Source: Clostridiales bacterium
Lineage (GTDB): Bacteria; Bacillota; Clostridia; Peptostreptococcales; Anaerovoracaceae
Length of the DNA stretch: 64,000 nucleotides
Reading direction: 5' to 3'
Assembly (NCBI GenBank): GCA_009911365.1
Contig: QXXF01000015.1
Location: 45,157-109,156 of the forward strand
The notes under the pieces were generated by a model, which was given only the letters and a program-made list of their open reading frames with translations, was not told where the DNA came from and did no database searches. Positions 8,345 through 18,231 of the stretch are shown one piece after another (within the stretch, counting starts at the first letter, position 1; each line of letters opens with the position of its first letter). The position numbers and the translations under genes are program-made.

Positions 8345-9412
8345 ATGGGACGGTCTTTGGATAAAAAGAAAGTGATCTTGGGATTGAGCGGCGGAGTAGA
8401 CAGTACTACCGCTGCTTTGTTATTACAGAAGCAGGGCTATGAAGTGACAGGTCTTTACTTTGATGTTTCCCGGGAAAACATAGAAGGCAGAAGAGCCGCG
8501 GAGCAGGCGGCCAATGAGCTGGGAATACCATTCCTTTATGAAAACGTACATGACTCCTTTGAAAAAACGGTGGTAGAAAATTTCTGTGGGGAGTATTTGG
8601 CTGGGCGGACGCCCAACCCTTGCGTTGTCTGTAACCCAGGGATAAAATTTCAAACACTGATAAAAGCGGCTGATCAGGAAGGCGCGTTCCACATTGCCAC
8701 AGGCCATTATGCCAGGACCGTTTATACGCCGGAAACAGGCTGGACCATCCGGCAGGCTGCGAGTGAAAAAAAGGATCAGTCTTATATGCTTTACAGACTG
8801 CCCGCATCTGTCATAGAACGGCTGCTGCTGCCTCTGGCAAACATGGAGGACAAGGAAGCGGCCAGAAAAATCGCACGGAAAGAAGGCATGTTCAATGCGG
8901 AAGCCAAGGACAGCCAGGAGATCTGCTTTCTGGGAGATAATGAAAACTATGTGGATTTTATCAGAAACAGAGGCTTTCAGATCCAGGAGGGTGAGTTTAT
9001 CAACAAAAAAGGGGAAGTGCTGGGCCGCCACAAAGGGCTGCTTTATTACACCATAGGGCAGAGAAAGGGATTGGGCATCACCTTTGGCAAGCCAGTGTTT
9101 GTCACCCGTATGGACCCAGCAGCGGGCACCGTGGAGCTGGGGGAGCAGGAAGATCTATTTTCTAGAGAAGTTATCTGTGCTGGCAGTTTTTTCCCCTCTT
9201 CGGGAAATGAAACAATGCCTGCCTTTTTGGAAGGCAGGCAGATTAAGGCCAAGATCCGCTACGCTGCGAAACCGGCTGCTGCCAGGATTGAAAGCCTGGC
9301 TGACGGCAGGATCAAGACGATTTTTGAAACACCGCAGCGGGCCGCCACCCCAGGGCAGTCCATTGTCTTTTACGCAGGGGATCAGGTGGTAGGAGGTGGG
9401 TTCATCAAGTAA
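8345..9412 (+). CDS. mnmA: tRNA-specific 2-thiouridylase
   Basis: Adenylates and thiolates uridine 34 of tRNA Lys, Glu and Gln, using persulfide sulfur relayed from the desulfurase. The PP-loop LSGGVDS is at residues 14-20, the nucleophile is Cys96 in NPCVVCNPGIKF, and the second catalytic cysteine is Cys194 in SQEICFLGD. Length 355 residues is normal. The ATG at 8345 is chosen because it begins just before the PP-loop and directly follows the nifU stop; an extended in-frame start would overlap nifU by 120 bases. Confidence 0.93.
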   Translation: MGRSLDKKKVILGLSGGVDSTTAALLLQKQGYEVTGLYFDVSRENIEGRRAAEQAANELGIPFLYENVHDSFEKTVVENFCGEYLAGRTPNPCVVCNPGIKFQTLIKAADQEGAFHIATGHYARTVYTPETGWTIRQAASEKKDQSYMLYRLPASVIERLLLPLANMEDKEAARKIARKEGMFNAEAKDSQEICFLGDNENYVDFIRNRGFQIQEGEFINKKGEVLGRHKGLLYYTIGQRKGLGITFGKPVFVTRMDPAAGTVELGEQEDLFSREVICAGSFFPSSGNETMPAFLEGRQIKAKIRYAAKPAAARIESLADGRIKTIFETPQRAATPGQSIVFYAGDQVVGGGFIK

Positions 9413-9415
9413 GCG

Positions 9416-10372
9416 TTAAAACATGATGATGGCCCGGACTGGGCAGACAGGAGCGCAGTAACCGCAGGTCAGGCAGATCTCATGATTGACTTCTGCCAGC
9501 CCCTTGTCATTTCGAAAAATCGCCTGGTTGGGGCAGCGCTTTAGACATGCTCCGCATCCTTCACAATCTCCTTGATCGATGCGGATTTTTTTCGTTGTGA
9601 TATCCGGGATGTAGCCGCGGTCAATAGTTCCTTCCATATACTCTACGATCCGGTCGATCTCTTCCTTTTTTCCAAATCCGATCATAGTGGAAGTCACGCC
9701 TTCCAGACCAGTGACATAATCCAGAGCTTCCAGATAAGAGCCGGTCAGGTTGCCGCCTCCAAAGGCTTTCATGGCAAATACGCCTTTCCCTGCGTCAGCG
9801 TTGGCTTTGATGGAAGCGGCCATTTCTTCCTTAGTTCCCGGACCATCGCCCTTGCGGATGCCCAGACTGCGGAAATTGATTAGCGGAAACAGTACGTCCA
9901 CTTCTGTGATCCCGGCCATTTTTTCCGCCACATCCACATGATGGGTGGAAACGCCGATGGCTTTCACTCGTCCAGTCTTTTTTGCGTCCAGCAGACACTG
10001 CCAGGCACCGGCTCGCTGGTCCCAGTCCGGGTCCTGTCTGACTTCATGGAGCAGGAAAATGTCGATCTGTTCTAGATCCATTTCTCGAAGAGCCTCTTCA
10101 ATGGCGTATTCCATTGCTTCATACGATGCGTCCAGACACTTGGAGCAGATGATCGGATGGAAATCTGTCCCTTTTAAAGCCTCCCGTATGTAAGGGTATG
10201 TTTCATAATACTGGGCCGTGTCTAAGAAATTGATCCCTTTTTCCAGCCCATAGCGCAGAATGGCCGCGCCTTCCTCCACAGTCAGATTCAGCTGCGTGTT
10301 TCCTACGGTGAGCACGCCGAATCCTACAGGCGTCACCTGCAGTCCAGTGTGTCCTAATGTTGTTGTTTTCAT
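9416..10372 (-). CDS. Aldo/keto reductase with C-terminal two-[4Fe-4S] ferredoxin domain
   Basis: 318 residues. The first 250 or so form an AKR barrel (conserved GFGVLTVG start, FLDTAQYYETY, and Lys in ICSKCL as the probable catalytic lysine). The last 60 carry two clusters: CEGCGACLKRCPNQAI and CLTCGYCAPVCPVRAI. This fusion is widespread in anaerobes, where it is thought to couple carbonyl reduction to ferredoxin electrons; the substrate is unknown. GGAG lies about 10 bases before the ATG at 10372; a longer reading frame exists upstream but lacks similarity. Divergent from the ABC pair. Confidence 0.85.
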   Translation of the reverse strand: MKTTTLGHTGLQVTPVGFGVLTVGNTQLNLTVEEGAAILRYGLEKGINFLDTAQYYETYPYIREALKGTDFHPIICSKCLDASYEAMEYAIEEALREMDLEQIDIFLLHEVRQDPDWDQRAGAWQCLLDAKKTGRVKAIGVSTHHVDVAEKMAGITEVDVLFPLINFRSLGIRKGDGPGTKEEMAASIKANADAGKGVFAMKAFGGGNLTGSYLEALDYVTGLEGVTSTMIGFGKKEEIDRIVEYMEGTIDRGYIPDITTKKIRIDQGDCEGCGACLKRCPNQAIFRNDKGLAEVNHEICLTCGYCAPVCPVRAIIMF

Positions 10373-10554
10373 ATGTGATTTTGCTCCAATCTTTTGCTTG
10401 ATGTGTGATGATTCTATTATAAGCCCTTTGCTCTGTTCGCGCAACCGATGCTAGCACAGGTCCGCTTTTTCGCCTGCTTGCCATGTCTGCCGCTGGTCAC
10501 TCTCCATATGCAGAGGATAATTCTTAACAAAAAATTACGTTCGTTTCAGAATCC

Positions 10555-10583
10555 GTGACAAAAAAAGGGAAACATGGTAAAGT
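10555..10583 (+). promoter_or_regulatory. Candidate promoter of the paired ABC genes
   Basis: GTGACA (10555-10560), 17-base spacer, TAAAGT (10578-10583). It lies about 50 bases before the TTG start at 10635. No two-component genes are adjacent. Confidence 0.5.
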
Positions 10584-10634
10584 AGGAGTGTCGTGTATGA
10601 TATAGATAATATGAAGAAGAAGGAAGGTGTTTTT

Positions 10635-12842
10635 TTGATTCAGCTAAAAAATGTCTCGAAATTCTACTACAGTAAAGGTATGATCGCCAGCGGGTTTTCC
10701 CGGGTGAACTTGAACTTTGACGTAGGAGAATTCATTGTGATCACAGGAGAGTCAGGCAGTGGAAAATCCACGCTGCTCAATGTGATCTCTGGGCTGGACT
10801 CCTATGAAGAGGGAGAACTTTACATAGAGGGTAAAGAAACCAGCCATTATCTTGCCTCGGATTTCGAGGAATACCGTAAAAAATACATTGGAAATATTTT
10901 TCAGCATTTTAACTTGGTGGGCAGCTACACGGTTTACCAAAATGTGGCCTTGATTCTGCGAATCAACGGATACAAGAAAAAGGAAATCAAAGAAAAAGTG
11001 CCAGCCATTTTAAAAAGGGTGGGGATGCTCCGGTATGCGAAGACGAAAGTTTCCAAGCTTTCTGGAGGTCAAAAACAGCGGGTTTCTATTGCCAGGGCTT
11101 TGGCAAAGGAAACAGCCATCGTGGTGGCTGACGAACCCACGGGCAACCTGGACAGCGAATCAGCGGAGGGCATCGCTCAGCTGCTGCAGGAAATTTCCAA
11201 AGATAAACTAGTGATCGTGGTAACGCACAACTACGACCAGTTTGCGCCATACGCGACTAGAAAGATCAAGATGCACGATGGAAAAGTCGTGGAAGATGAA
11301 CAACTGGGGCTGGTCCAAGAGGAAGAACGTCCGCAGCGGCTCCAGGGCACCGCGGGCAGCATATCGGCGGCCAGCACACTGCGTTTAGGCCTTCGCAATA
11401 CCTTTAACATCATTCCCAAATTCCTACTCCTGCTTGTTGTCTTCCTTTTTGTGGTAGTCTCTGTTTTTTCCGAGTACACTACTTTGAAAAACAGCGATGA
11501 AGAAGCTGCGAAGATGGGATACAATGACTATTTCAGCAACTACAGCGAAAACAGAGTCCTGTTGAAGCGCAACGATGGGAAGGCTTTTACGGATCAGGAT
11601 TACCAGACCCTCCAGACAGCGGGAAACGTCAAGTCCGTGGTCAAAGAGGATATTCTTTTGGATTATATGATCTCTTTGGAGAACGAGCAGTTTTATTATG
11701 ACGCTTACCCAAAGAATCTGAATGATTTCAGGGCCAAGCTGGCGGCGGGAAGGATGCCGGAAACCAGCAAGGAAGTCATTTTAGCTGGCGATGAGAACGA
11801 TTATTATTTACAGCGAGAAAACATGGACCAGGTCCTAGATAAAACCTACAAGATCACATTAGGCATGGGAGAGGTCATAAAAGTGAAGATCGTGGGGATT
11901 GCCTATGAAGAAAGCGATGCCTGGTGGGGAACGCTATACATGCGTGACGCTATGCTGGAAAAGATGGTGCGGGAAAGCTATGGGTCCAGCAGCAAAGTGA
12001 CCACTGTGGCAAATGACACGAACCTGGTCTATGAAGTGGGAAGCCAGTATTATCGCCCTATTGCCAGCGACAAAGTCAAGGCCGGAGAAGCCATGGTCTC
12101 TGAAGAGCTAAACGGCTATTACAAAAATGGAAAAGCCGCAGGCCAAGAGATACGGATGAAAGCGGAAAACCTGTTTTATGAAAGCTCTATCCATGTGAAA
12201 ATCGCGGATACTTATAATAAGAAAAACTTCACTGCCAAGACAGAGCTGAAAAATTTTGAAGATAATGATGGCGCGATTTTCATCAGTACCCAGGATTACC
12301 GTAAGTTGTTCACAAAAGAGAATTATCAAGTGACGGTTTATGTGAATGATGTGAAAGAAATGGACGCATCCATCAAGGCCTTTCAAAACATGGGCTATGT
12401 TCCGCTTGCCTTGAAAGACACACTGATCACTATGGGAAGCGAGTTGGTTTCCATTGTGCAGGTGCCTATGGCAGTGTTCCTGGTGCTGGCAGTGTTCTTT
12501 ATCGCCTACTTTGTGATCCAGCTGATCCTTCGCTCCCGGTCTTCTTATTTCAGCATCCTAAGAATGCTGGGGCTAGCTAAAAAAAGCATCCGCAGGATCT
12601 TAGACGTAGAACTGGCGGCAGTGGTGAACATCGCTTATGGCCTGTTCCTAGCGGTCATCGCGCTGGTTCATCAGGGCGTGATTCAAAGCGAATACCTGAA
12701 AACCCTGGCGGACTATATGGAACTTCCTGACTACGTGATCCTTTACGGGATCCTCCTTGTGATGTCGTATTTCATATCCGGCAAATTTGCCCGGAAATTG
12801 TTCAAAAAAACGGCAATGGGTTCTTTTAGAGAGGAGGAGTGA
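10635..12842 (+). CDS. FtsX/MacB-type ABC transporter, fused ATPase and permease (first of a pair)
   Basis: 735 residues. An N-terminal ATPase (Walker A GESGSGKST, signature LSGGQKQR, Walker B VVADEPTGNLDS) is joined to a membrane helix near residue 265, an external domain of about 330 residues, and three helices at the C-terminus, the MacB/FtsX plan. The TTG at 10635 is chosen because AGGAAGG lies 7 bases before it and it gives the conserved start IQLKNVSKFYYSKG; a GTG at 10593 is possible. It overlaps its paralogue by a few bases at most, suggesting a heterodimer. Likely role is moving peptides or lipoproteins in the envelope; substrate unknown. Confidence 0.85.
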   Translation: MIQLKNVSKFYYSKGMIASGFSRVNLNFDVGEFIVITGESGSGKSTLLNVISGLDSYEEGELYIEGKETSHYLASDFEEYRKKYIGNIFQHFNLVGSYTVYQNVALILRINGYKKKEIKEKVPAILKRVGMLRYAKTKVSKLSGGQKQRVSIARALAKETAIVVADEPTGNLDSESAEGIAQLLQEISKDKLVIVVTHNYDQFAPYATRKIKMHDGKVVEDEQLGLVQEEERPQRLQGTAGSISAASTLRLGLRNTFNIIPKFLLLLVVFLFVVVSVFSEYTTLKNSDEEAAKMGYNDYFSNYSENRVLLKRNDGKAFTDQDYQTLQTAGNVKSVVKEDILLDYMISLENEQFYYDAYPKNLNDFRAKLAAGRMPETSKEVILAGDENDYYLQRENMDQVLDKTYKITLGMGEVIKVKIVGIAYEESDAWWGTLYMRDAMLEKMVRESYGSSSKVTTVANDTNLVYEVGSQYYRPIASDKVKAGEAMVSEELNGYYKNGKAAGQEIRMKAENLFYESSIHVKIADTYNKKNFTAKTELKNFEDNDGAIFISTQDYRKLFTKENYQVTVYVNDVKEMDASIKAFQNMGYVPLALKDTLITMGSELVSIVQVPMAVFLVLAVFFIAYFVIQLILRSRSSYFSILRMLGLAKKSIRRILDVELAAVVNIAYGLFLAVIALVHQGVIQSEYLKTLADYMELPDYVILYGILLVMSYFISGKFARKLFKKTAMGSFREEE

Positions 12843-12844
12843 AC

Positions 12845-15280
12845 ATGGTAAAACTGGAACATGTCAATAAATATTTTAATAAGCGAAAGAAAAACGAGAT
12901 CCATGTGATCCATGATACGTCCTTGGAAATGGCGTCTTCCGGCCTGGTAGCCCTCTTAGGCCCTTCCGGCTGTGGAAAGACCACGCTGCTCAATGCCATC
13001 GGCGGCCTAGATAAGGTCAACAGCGGACAGATCTTTGTCAACGGTCAGCGGATCACCAAGAGAAGGTCCGGAAAGATCGATCAGATCCGCAATCTGAACG
13101 TGGGCTATATTTTCCAGAATTACAATCTGGTGGACAACATGACGGTCTTTGACAATGTGGCTTTAGCTCTGAAAATGGTAGGTGTCAAGGACAAAAAAGA
13201 AATCAGGGACAAAGTCCATTATGTGCTGGAAAAAGTGGGAATGTACCGTTATCGAAACAGATACGCGGATATGCTGTCAGGCGGCGAACGCCAGAGAGTA
13301 GGCATCGCCAGGGCCATTGTCAAGGATCCAGCCATTGTCATCGCGGACGAACCTACGGGAAATCTGGATAGCAAAAATACCTTGGAAGTCATGAACATCA
13401 TCCGCTCCATTTCTCAAAACAAGCTAGTGATCCTGGTGACCCATGAGGAAAAACTAGCGGATTTTTACGCTTCCCGCATCATCCGTATCAAAGACGGAAA
13501 AGTGGTGTCAGATGAAGAAAATGACCATGCAGCGCATTTGGATTACAGGCTGGAAAGTAAGATCTACCTGAAAGACATCAAGGACCACAAGCGTCTGAAG
13601 ACCGATTTGTACAACATCGACTTTTACAATGACAGCAGCGCGCCGATTGGGCTGGACATCGTAGTGCGCAACGGAAACATTTACATTCAGGCCAAGGGTG
13701 AAACGGACAGGATGGAACTGGTGGGTGAAGACTCCAGCATTGAACTGGTGGATGACCATTACCGGAAAATGACAAAAGAAGAATCCCTGGAAAATAGCTT
13801 TGATAGGAAAAAGCTAAAAGCCAGGGGCCACCGGAGATACACGTCCATTCTCAACCCCTTTGCTATGGTAAAGCGGGGATTCAAGACCGTATTCAATTAT
13901 CCGATCTTGAAAAAAATCTTGCTTATCGGATTTCTGATTTCCGCCATGTTCATCACTTATGCGGTGAGCAATATCTTTGGAGTGCTGGATATTACGGACG
14001 ATGAGTTCGTGACAGCGGACAAATCCTATTTGACGATTGTCAGCAAGCATTCGGATGTGAAGGATTATTTGAAATACGAGAAAAGCGGAAATTTCCAATA
14101 TATCATGCCCGGAGACGCTAAGATCATGTTAGCGATGCCATACAAGGATTATTACCAGCTGCAAGGCCAGTCAGCGGCCTTAGGCGGTTGCCTTTCCGAT
14201 TATGAGAAGCTCAAGACTTCGGATTTGAAGTATGGAAGATTGCCGGAGAATCCTCAGGAGATTGTCATAGACGCTATGATCTTGAAATCTGCGATCAAAG
14301 AATCTGGGACGAAAATGGCGGGTTTTGGAACGCAGAAAAGCTTTTTGAATCAGGCCGTGTCTGTGCCTAACATGCCAGACATGAAAATCGTGGGCATCAC
14401 GGATCTGCAGAGTCCGTGCATCTATGGGGACCAGAGCATATTCATCAACCTGCTGGCTAATGCCACTGGTGATTCGGAGGGCGTGTCCGAAGATAGAGAG
14501 ACCGAAGGAGAAACTACTTTGCTGGACTATCATCTCAAGGAAAAGGATGTGACCTTAAAAAGCGGCGCTTGGCCGAAGAAACCTTATGAAGTCGTGGTCA
14601 ATGAAAGCCATAAAGAAGAAATGCCGCTAGGCAAAGAGATCGCAGAAAAGGTCAACGGCCACAAGCTGAAAGTGACCGGATATTATACGGACAAGGACAA
14701 TAGTGACTTTCTGCTGGTGAGCAATGAGACCATCAAGTACAATTTGATCAAGACAAGGTCTGATATCACTGCGTGTCCAGTGGACAAAGAAGCGGCCATC
14801 AGCCAGCTTCAGAACGCAAAGGTCAACGTAAAAGACATCTATGCGGAAAGCAAGGAAGCTTATGAGAAAGAGATCTTCCAGTCCATGCGCTCCGCGCTGA
14901 TTATGGCAGGCGTGGTGCTGGCAGTCTCCTTTATTGAAATCTTCCTCATTATCCGAGCCTCATTTCTGTCTAGAGTCAAGGAAGTTGGCGTTTATAGGGC
15001 TATCGGCGTGAAGAAAGGAGACATATATAAAATGTTCTTGGGAGAGATCTTAGCCATCACTACCATGGCCAGTGTCCCTGGATATCTGTTTATGGCTTAT
15101 ATCATGAACAAATTGTCAGGCTATGATATTTTCTCCAATATGTTCCTTGTGAACCTGCCGGTCATGGTGCTGTGCGCTGCGTTGCTCTACGGCTTCAACC
15201 TAGTGTTCGGGCTGCTGCCAGTTTTTCGAACCATGAGAAAGCGGCCTGCGGCTATTCTCAGCAGGACCGACATCAATTGA
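12845..15280 (+). CDS. FtsX/MacB-type ABC transporter, fused ATPase and permease (second of a pair)
   Basis: 811 residues with the same order as the preceding protein: ATPase with GPSGCGKTT, LSGGERQR and VIADEPTGNLDS, a basic linker, one helix near residue 360, an external domain of about 320 residues and three C-terminal helices. The ATPase halves of both proteins look complete, so both sites may hydrolyse ATP. GGAGG lies 8 bases before the ATG at 12845; the first gene stops at 12842. Coupled translation suggests a fixed 1:1 partner. Confidence 0.85.
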   Translation: MVKLEHVNKYFNKRKKNEIHVIHDTSLEMASSGLVALLGPSGCGKTTLLNAIGGLDKVNSGQIFVNGQRITKRRSGKIDQIRNLNVGYIFQNYNLVDNMTVFDNVALALKMVGVKDKKEIRDKVHYVLEKVGMYRYRNRYADMLSGGERQRVGIARAIVKDPAIVIADEPTGNLDSKNTLEVMNIIRSISQNKLVILVTHEEKLADFYASRIIRIKDGKVVSDEENDHAAHLDYRLESKIYLKDIKDHKRLKTDLYNIDFYNDSSAPIGLDIVVRNGNIYIQAKGETDRMELVGEDSSIELVDDHYRKMTKEESLENSFDRKKLKARGHRRYTSILNPFAMVKRGFKTVFNYPILKKILLIGFLISAMFITYAVSNIFGVLDITDDEFVTADKSYLTIVSKHSDVKDYLKYEKSGNFQYIMPGDAKIMLAMPYKDYYQLQGQSAALGGCLSDYEKLKTSDLKYGRLPENPQEIVIDAMILKSAIKESGTKMAGFGTQKSFLNQAVSVPNMPDMKIVGITDLQSPCIYGDQSIFINLLANATGDSEGVSEDRETEGETTLLDYHLKEKDVTLKSGAWPKKPYEVVVNESHKEEMPLGKEIAEKVNGHKLKVTGYYTDKDNSDFLLVSNETIKYNLIKTRSDITACPVDKEAAISQLQNAKVNVKDIYAESKEAYEKEIFQSMRSALIMAGVVLAVSFIEIFLIIRASFLSRVKEVGVYRAIGVKKGDIYKMFLGEILAITTMASVPGYLFMAYIMNKLSGYDIFSNMFLVNLPVMVLCAALLYGFNLVFGLLPVFRTMRKRPAAILSRTDIN

Positions 15281-15325
15281 GAAGATCTAGGAGATTCACA
15301 GACGGGATCTGTCTAGTGAACCTAT

Positions 15326-15361
15326 GGAAAAGCAAGCCCAATGCTTGCTTTTCCATTTTTT
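15326..15361 (+). terminator. Intrinsic terminator after the ABC pair
   Basis: Perfect 12-bp stem (15326-15337 with 15343-15354) and a T-run. A weaker hairpin with a bulge (about 15292-15320) stands just before it. Confidence 0.9.
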
Positions 15362-15410
15362 AAATGGTATCATGGTTCATGTACGAATCAAAGAAACGGG
15401 AGGAACGATC

Positions 15411-16325
15411 GTGGATCGGGAAGCAGAAAAAAAGAAGTACCGGACAGGCTTGATTTGTTCTTTGTCCTGCTCTGTGCTTTGGGGCGTGCTGCCTATTTAC
15501 TGGCAGGCACTGCGGCCAATCGAATCATCGGCAATCATCTTCTACCGGATTTTTCTGGTAGGAGTCGTTTGCTTTTTTGCCGCCTTAAAGCTCTATGGCT
15601 GGGAAGGCATCAAAGAACCTTTGCGGGAAAAAGGCGCGAAGCTGAAATACTTCGCCGCGGGCCTTTTGATCACCGCTAACTGGAGCATCTACATCTGGGC
15701 GGTCAACGCAGACCATGTGATCCAGACATGCATCGGCTATTACATAGAACCGCTGATGGTATGCGTGTTCGGCATCGTTTTTTTCAAAGAAAAGCTGACC
15801 CGTCACAAGCTGGCAGCCTTTGCGTTGGCCTGCGGGGGCGTGATCATTGTGCTGCTGCATTTCATGGAGGTGCCTGTTATCGCTTTGAGCCTAGCCATTA
15901 CCTTTGCTGTGTATGCTGCTATGAAAAAAAGCGTCCAGGTCCCGGCTATGCTGTCCCTCCTGTATGAGACCATGTTTTTGTCTCCCATTGCCCTTGTAGT
16001 GATCCTCTTCATGGAAGCCAGAGGGCAGGGAGCCTTGGGCGTGGGGCAGCCTTATCAGTACGTACTGCTGTTGATAGTAGGCTTTTGCACGGCTCTGCCT
16101 TTGGGCCTGTTCGCTGCTGCGGCCAATAAAGTTCCCCTGGTGACCTTGGGGATTTTAGAATATATTTCGCCGTCCATCTCTTTGGTGATCGGCATTTTCC
16201 TGCTGGGAGAGCCTTTTGACCTGATACAGCTGCTGGCCTTTGTGGTCATCTGGATCGGTCTGGTTTTCTTTACCATGGGAGAATATCGGGAAAGCAGAAA
16301 GAAAGAGCAGGACGCAAAAGAATAG
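15411..16325 (+). CDS. rarD: EamA-family permease RarD
   Basis: 304 residues with about ten membrane helices in two EamA repeats. RarD family marks are the start GLICSLSCSVLWGVLPIYW and the second-half NKVPLVTLGILEYISPS. The family is named for chloramphenicol sensitivity in proteobacteria, but its natural substrate is not settled. GGAGG lies 6 bases before the GTG at 15411; upstream in-frame codons fall in the terminator of the previous operon. Confidence 0.85.
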   Translation: MDREAEKKKYRTGLICSLSCSVLWGVLPIYWQALRPIESSAIIFYRIFLVGVVCFFAALKLYGWEGIKEPLREKGAKLKYFAAGLLITANWSIYIWAVNADHVIQTCIGYYIEPLMVCVFGIVFFKEKLTRHKLAAFALACGGVIIVLLHFMEVPVIALSLAITFAVYAAMKKSVQVPAMLSLLYETMFLSPIALVVILFMEARGQGALGVGQPYQYVLLLIVGFCTALPLGLFAAAANKVPLVTLGILEYISPSISLVIGIFLLGEPFDLIQLLAFVVIWIGLVFFTMGEYRESRKKEQDAKE

Positions 16326-16341
16326 AGAGAAGGTGAAGGAC

Positions 16342-17265
16342 ATGAAAAAAGTTGAAACGGATTTTTATCATTGTTTTGGAAAAGAACATGACAGGTTTGC
16401 GTTCCCCAAAGGGATCCGTCAGGTGACAGCTGGCCACGGAGGCGAAGCGATCCTGGTAACGGGCAGTGAAAAGACGGCTCTTTTGGACTGCGGCATGGCT
16501 TACTGTGGCCCCCGGTTAGTAGAGAACCTGCGGGAGGCCCTTGCTGGAAGACAGCTGGATTACGTGATCTTGAGTCATAGCCATTATGATCATATCGGTG
16601 CGCTGCCCTATGTGCGGAAGGCTTATCCAAAGGCGGTCACTTTGGGTGCTGCTCATGCGGCCAAGATCTTGCCTCGGCCAGGCGCACGGGAACTGATGAA
16701 AGAGTTGGGAGAAAAGGCAAAGGAACAATACGAGCCTGATTCTTCGGTGGAAATCATTACGGATCTGCTGTCTGTGGATCAGGTCATCGGAGAAGGAGAC
16801 AAGATCTCCCTGGGTGATCGGACTTTTGAAGTCATAGAAACAAAGGGACACACGGACTGCTCTCTGAGTTTTCTGTTGGAGCCGGATAGCATCCTATTTA
16901 CCAGCGAAAGCACCGGCATCCTGGAACGGTTGGATTATGTGCACACGCCGATCCTCAAGGGATATGAAAACGCCATGGAGTCTTTGAAAAAGTGCAGGAG
17001 CCGAAAGGCAAAGCGTCTGGTGCTGCCGCATTTTGGCCTGCTGCCAGAGGATTTCAACGAAACATATTGGGATCTTTATGAAAAAGAAGTGGAAGACAAA
17101 CGAGAATACTTGGAGGGTCTTGCCAGGGAAGGCCTGCCTGAGGAAGAGATCTTACAGAAGTACGCGAAGAAATATTGGGACGCAGCAAAAACGGAAGAAC
17201 AGCCTTATGAAGCTTTCATGCTCAATTCCAAATATATTGTGAAAGCACTGCTGGAAAGCCTGTGA
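16342..17265 (+). CDS. Metallo-beta-lactamase-fold hydrolase
   Basis: 307 residues. The metal-binding motif HSHYDH (in LSHSHYDHIGALPYV) and later histidine in KGHTDCSLSF and LPHFG give a two-metal MBL site. The last 60 residues are a helical tail (DLYEKEVEDKREYLEGL). Substrate unknown. GAAGGTG precedes the ATG. It begins 16 bases after rarD and may share its transcript. A perfect 10-bp hairpin (17251-17278) spans the stop codon. Confidence 0.82.
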   Translation: MKKVETDFYHCFGKEHDRFAFPKGIRQVTAGHGGEAILVTGSEKTALLDCGMAYCGPRLVENLREALAGRQLDYVILSHSHYDHIGALPYVRKAYPKAVTLGAAHAAKILPRPGARELMKELGEKAKEQYEPDSSVEIITDLLSVDQVIGEGDKISLGDRTFEVIETKGHTDCSLSFLLEPDSILFTSESTGILERLDYVHTPILKGYENAMESLKKCRSRKAKRLVLPHFGLLPEDFNETYWDLYEKEVEDKREYLEGLAREGLPEEEILQKYAKKYWDAAKTEEQPYEAFMLNSKYIVKALLESL

Positions 17266-17278
17266 CAAGGCTTTCCAG
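17251..17278 (+). other. Hairpin spanning the stop codon of the MBL gene
   Basis: CTGGAAAGCC (17251-17260) pairs perfectly with GGCTTTCCAG (17269-17278) around an 8-nt loop that holds the TGA. No T-run follows, so it is not a normal terminator. It may protect the 3' end of the message. Confidence 0.5.
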
Positions 17279-17306
17279 GAGATTGATCGAGAAATAAACC
17301 ATTTAC

Positions 17307-18080
17307 TTATGAGCGGAACGGCATTTTCATATGATGGTACTTGCGGTAAGGGGAGATGAGCTTCGCGAGCCCGCGGTTATAGAGCTTGAATCCCCATACC
17401 CCGGTCCAGTGTTCTTTTCTTTTGGATTTTGTGGTCATTTCCCGCACCATGCCCTTCACATAAGTAGGATGTCCCGCCTTCACTGCGTGGATCAAGTCAT
17501 TGTTGCAGGTGATCACGCTATCGAACACGGTTTCCGCCATGCCCACGTATTTTTCCTCATGCGCATCAGAACCGCCGAAAGCAGTCAAATGATATTTGTC
17601 CGCCAATTGCTGGGAAAGTTCGTTGGCAGTAGTGGATTCGCAGGTATTGAACGTTTCGATAAAATCAAAACGTTCGATGAGGTCCATGTTCATTTTCCGA
17701 AAATGCATGGCGCTGGAGCTGCGGACGCCAAAGGGATGGGCAGGTCCCAATATGCCGCCAAAACGGTGGACGATCTTTAAAAGCCGCCTCAGAGTCATCC
17801 CCCGCACGTTCAAGATCCGCAGGTACAAGTTATCCGGCATCACTACTAGGATATGGCCTGCGTCTTTCGTGTCATATTCCACGCCCTTGAGCACAGTAAA
17901 ATCAGCGAATTCAGGATTTTTTGAGATGCGATCCCAAGCTCGGCAGCCTTTATAGGAATTGTGATCCGTGATCATGAAGCCGTCAAAGCCCTTTTCTTTC
18001 AGTAATCGCACATAACGTTCGATGGATACCTTAGAATCAATGGAGCCTTCCTTTGTATGGCAATGTAAATCAAATTTCAT
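17307..18080 (-). CDS. PHP-domain metal-dependent phosphoesterase
   Basis: 257-residue PHP protein related to nucleoside 3',5'-phosphatases and polymerase-type PHP domains. Metal motifs are visible: DLHCHT at the N-terminus, ITDHNS near residue 40, GPAHPF near 118 and GGSDAH near 175. The strand and motif order are complete, so it should be active on a phosphoester; the natural substrate is not known. The C-terminal 60 residues are basic. It is convergent with the MBL gene and divergent from recQ. Confidence 0.82.
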   Translation of the reverse strand: MKFDLHCHTKEGSIDSKVSIERYVRLLKEKGFDGFMITDHNSYKGCRAWDRISKNPEFADFTVLKGVEYDTKDAGHILVVMPDNLYLRILNVRGMTLRRLLKIVHRFGGILGPAHPFGVRSSSAMHFRKMNMDLIERFDFIETFNTCESTTANELSQQLADKYHLTAFGGSDAHEEKYVGMAETVFDSVITCNNDLIHAVKAGHPTYVKGMVREMTTKSKRKEHWTGVWGFKLYNRGLAKLISPYRKYHHMKMPFRS

Positions 18081-18167
18081 AATTCCGCACCAGCTTTCTT
18101 TTTTGATCTGACTTTAACTATAAACCTATTTTTCTCAGATTTCAATGAACATTGCGCAAAATTTTTG

Positions 18168-18196
18168 TTGTAAAAGGAGAAAATTTGTTTTATAAT
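18168..18196 (+). promoter_or_regulatory. recQ promoter
   Basis: TTGTAA (18168-18173), 17-base spacer, consensus TATAAT (18191-18196). Transcription would start near 18203, which argues against the ATG at 18205 and for the one at 18232. Confidence 0.65.
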
Positions 18197-18231
18197 GGGA
18201 AAAAATGTTAATTAAAATTTCGGAGCGAACC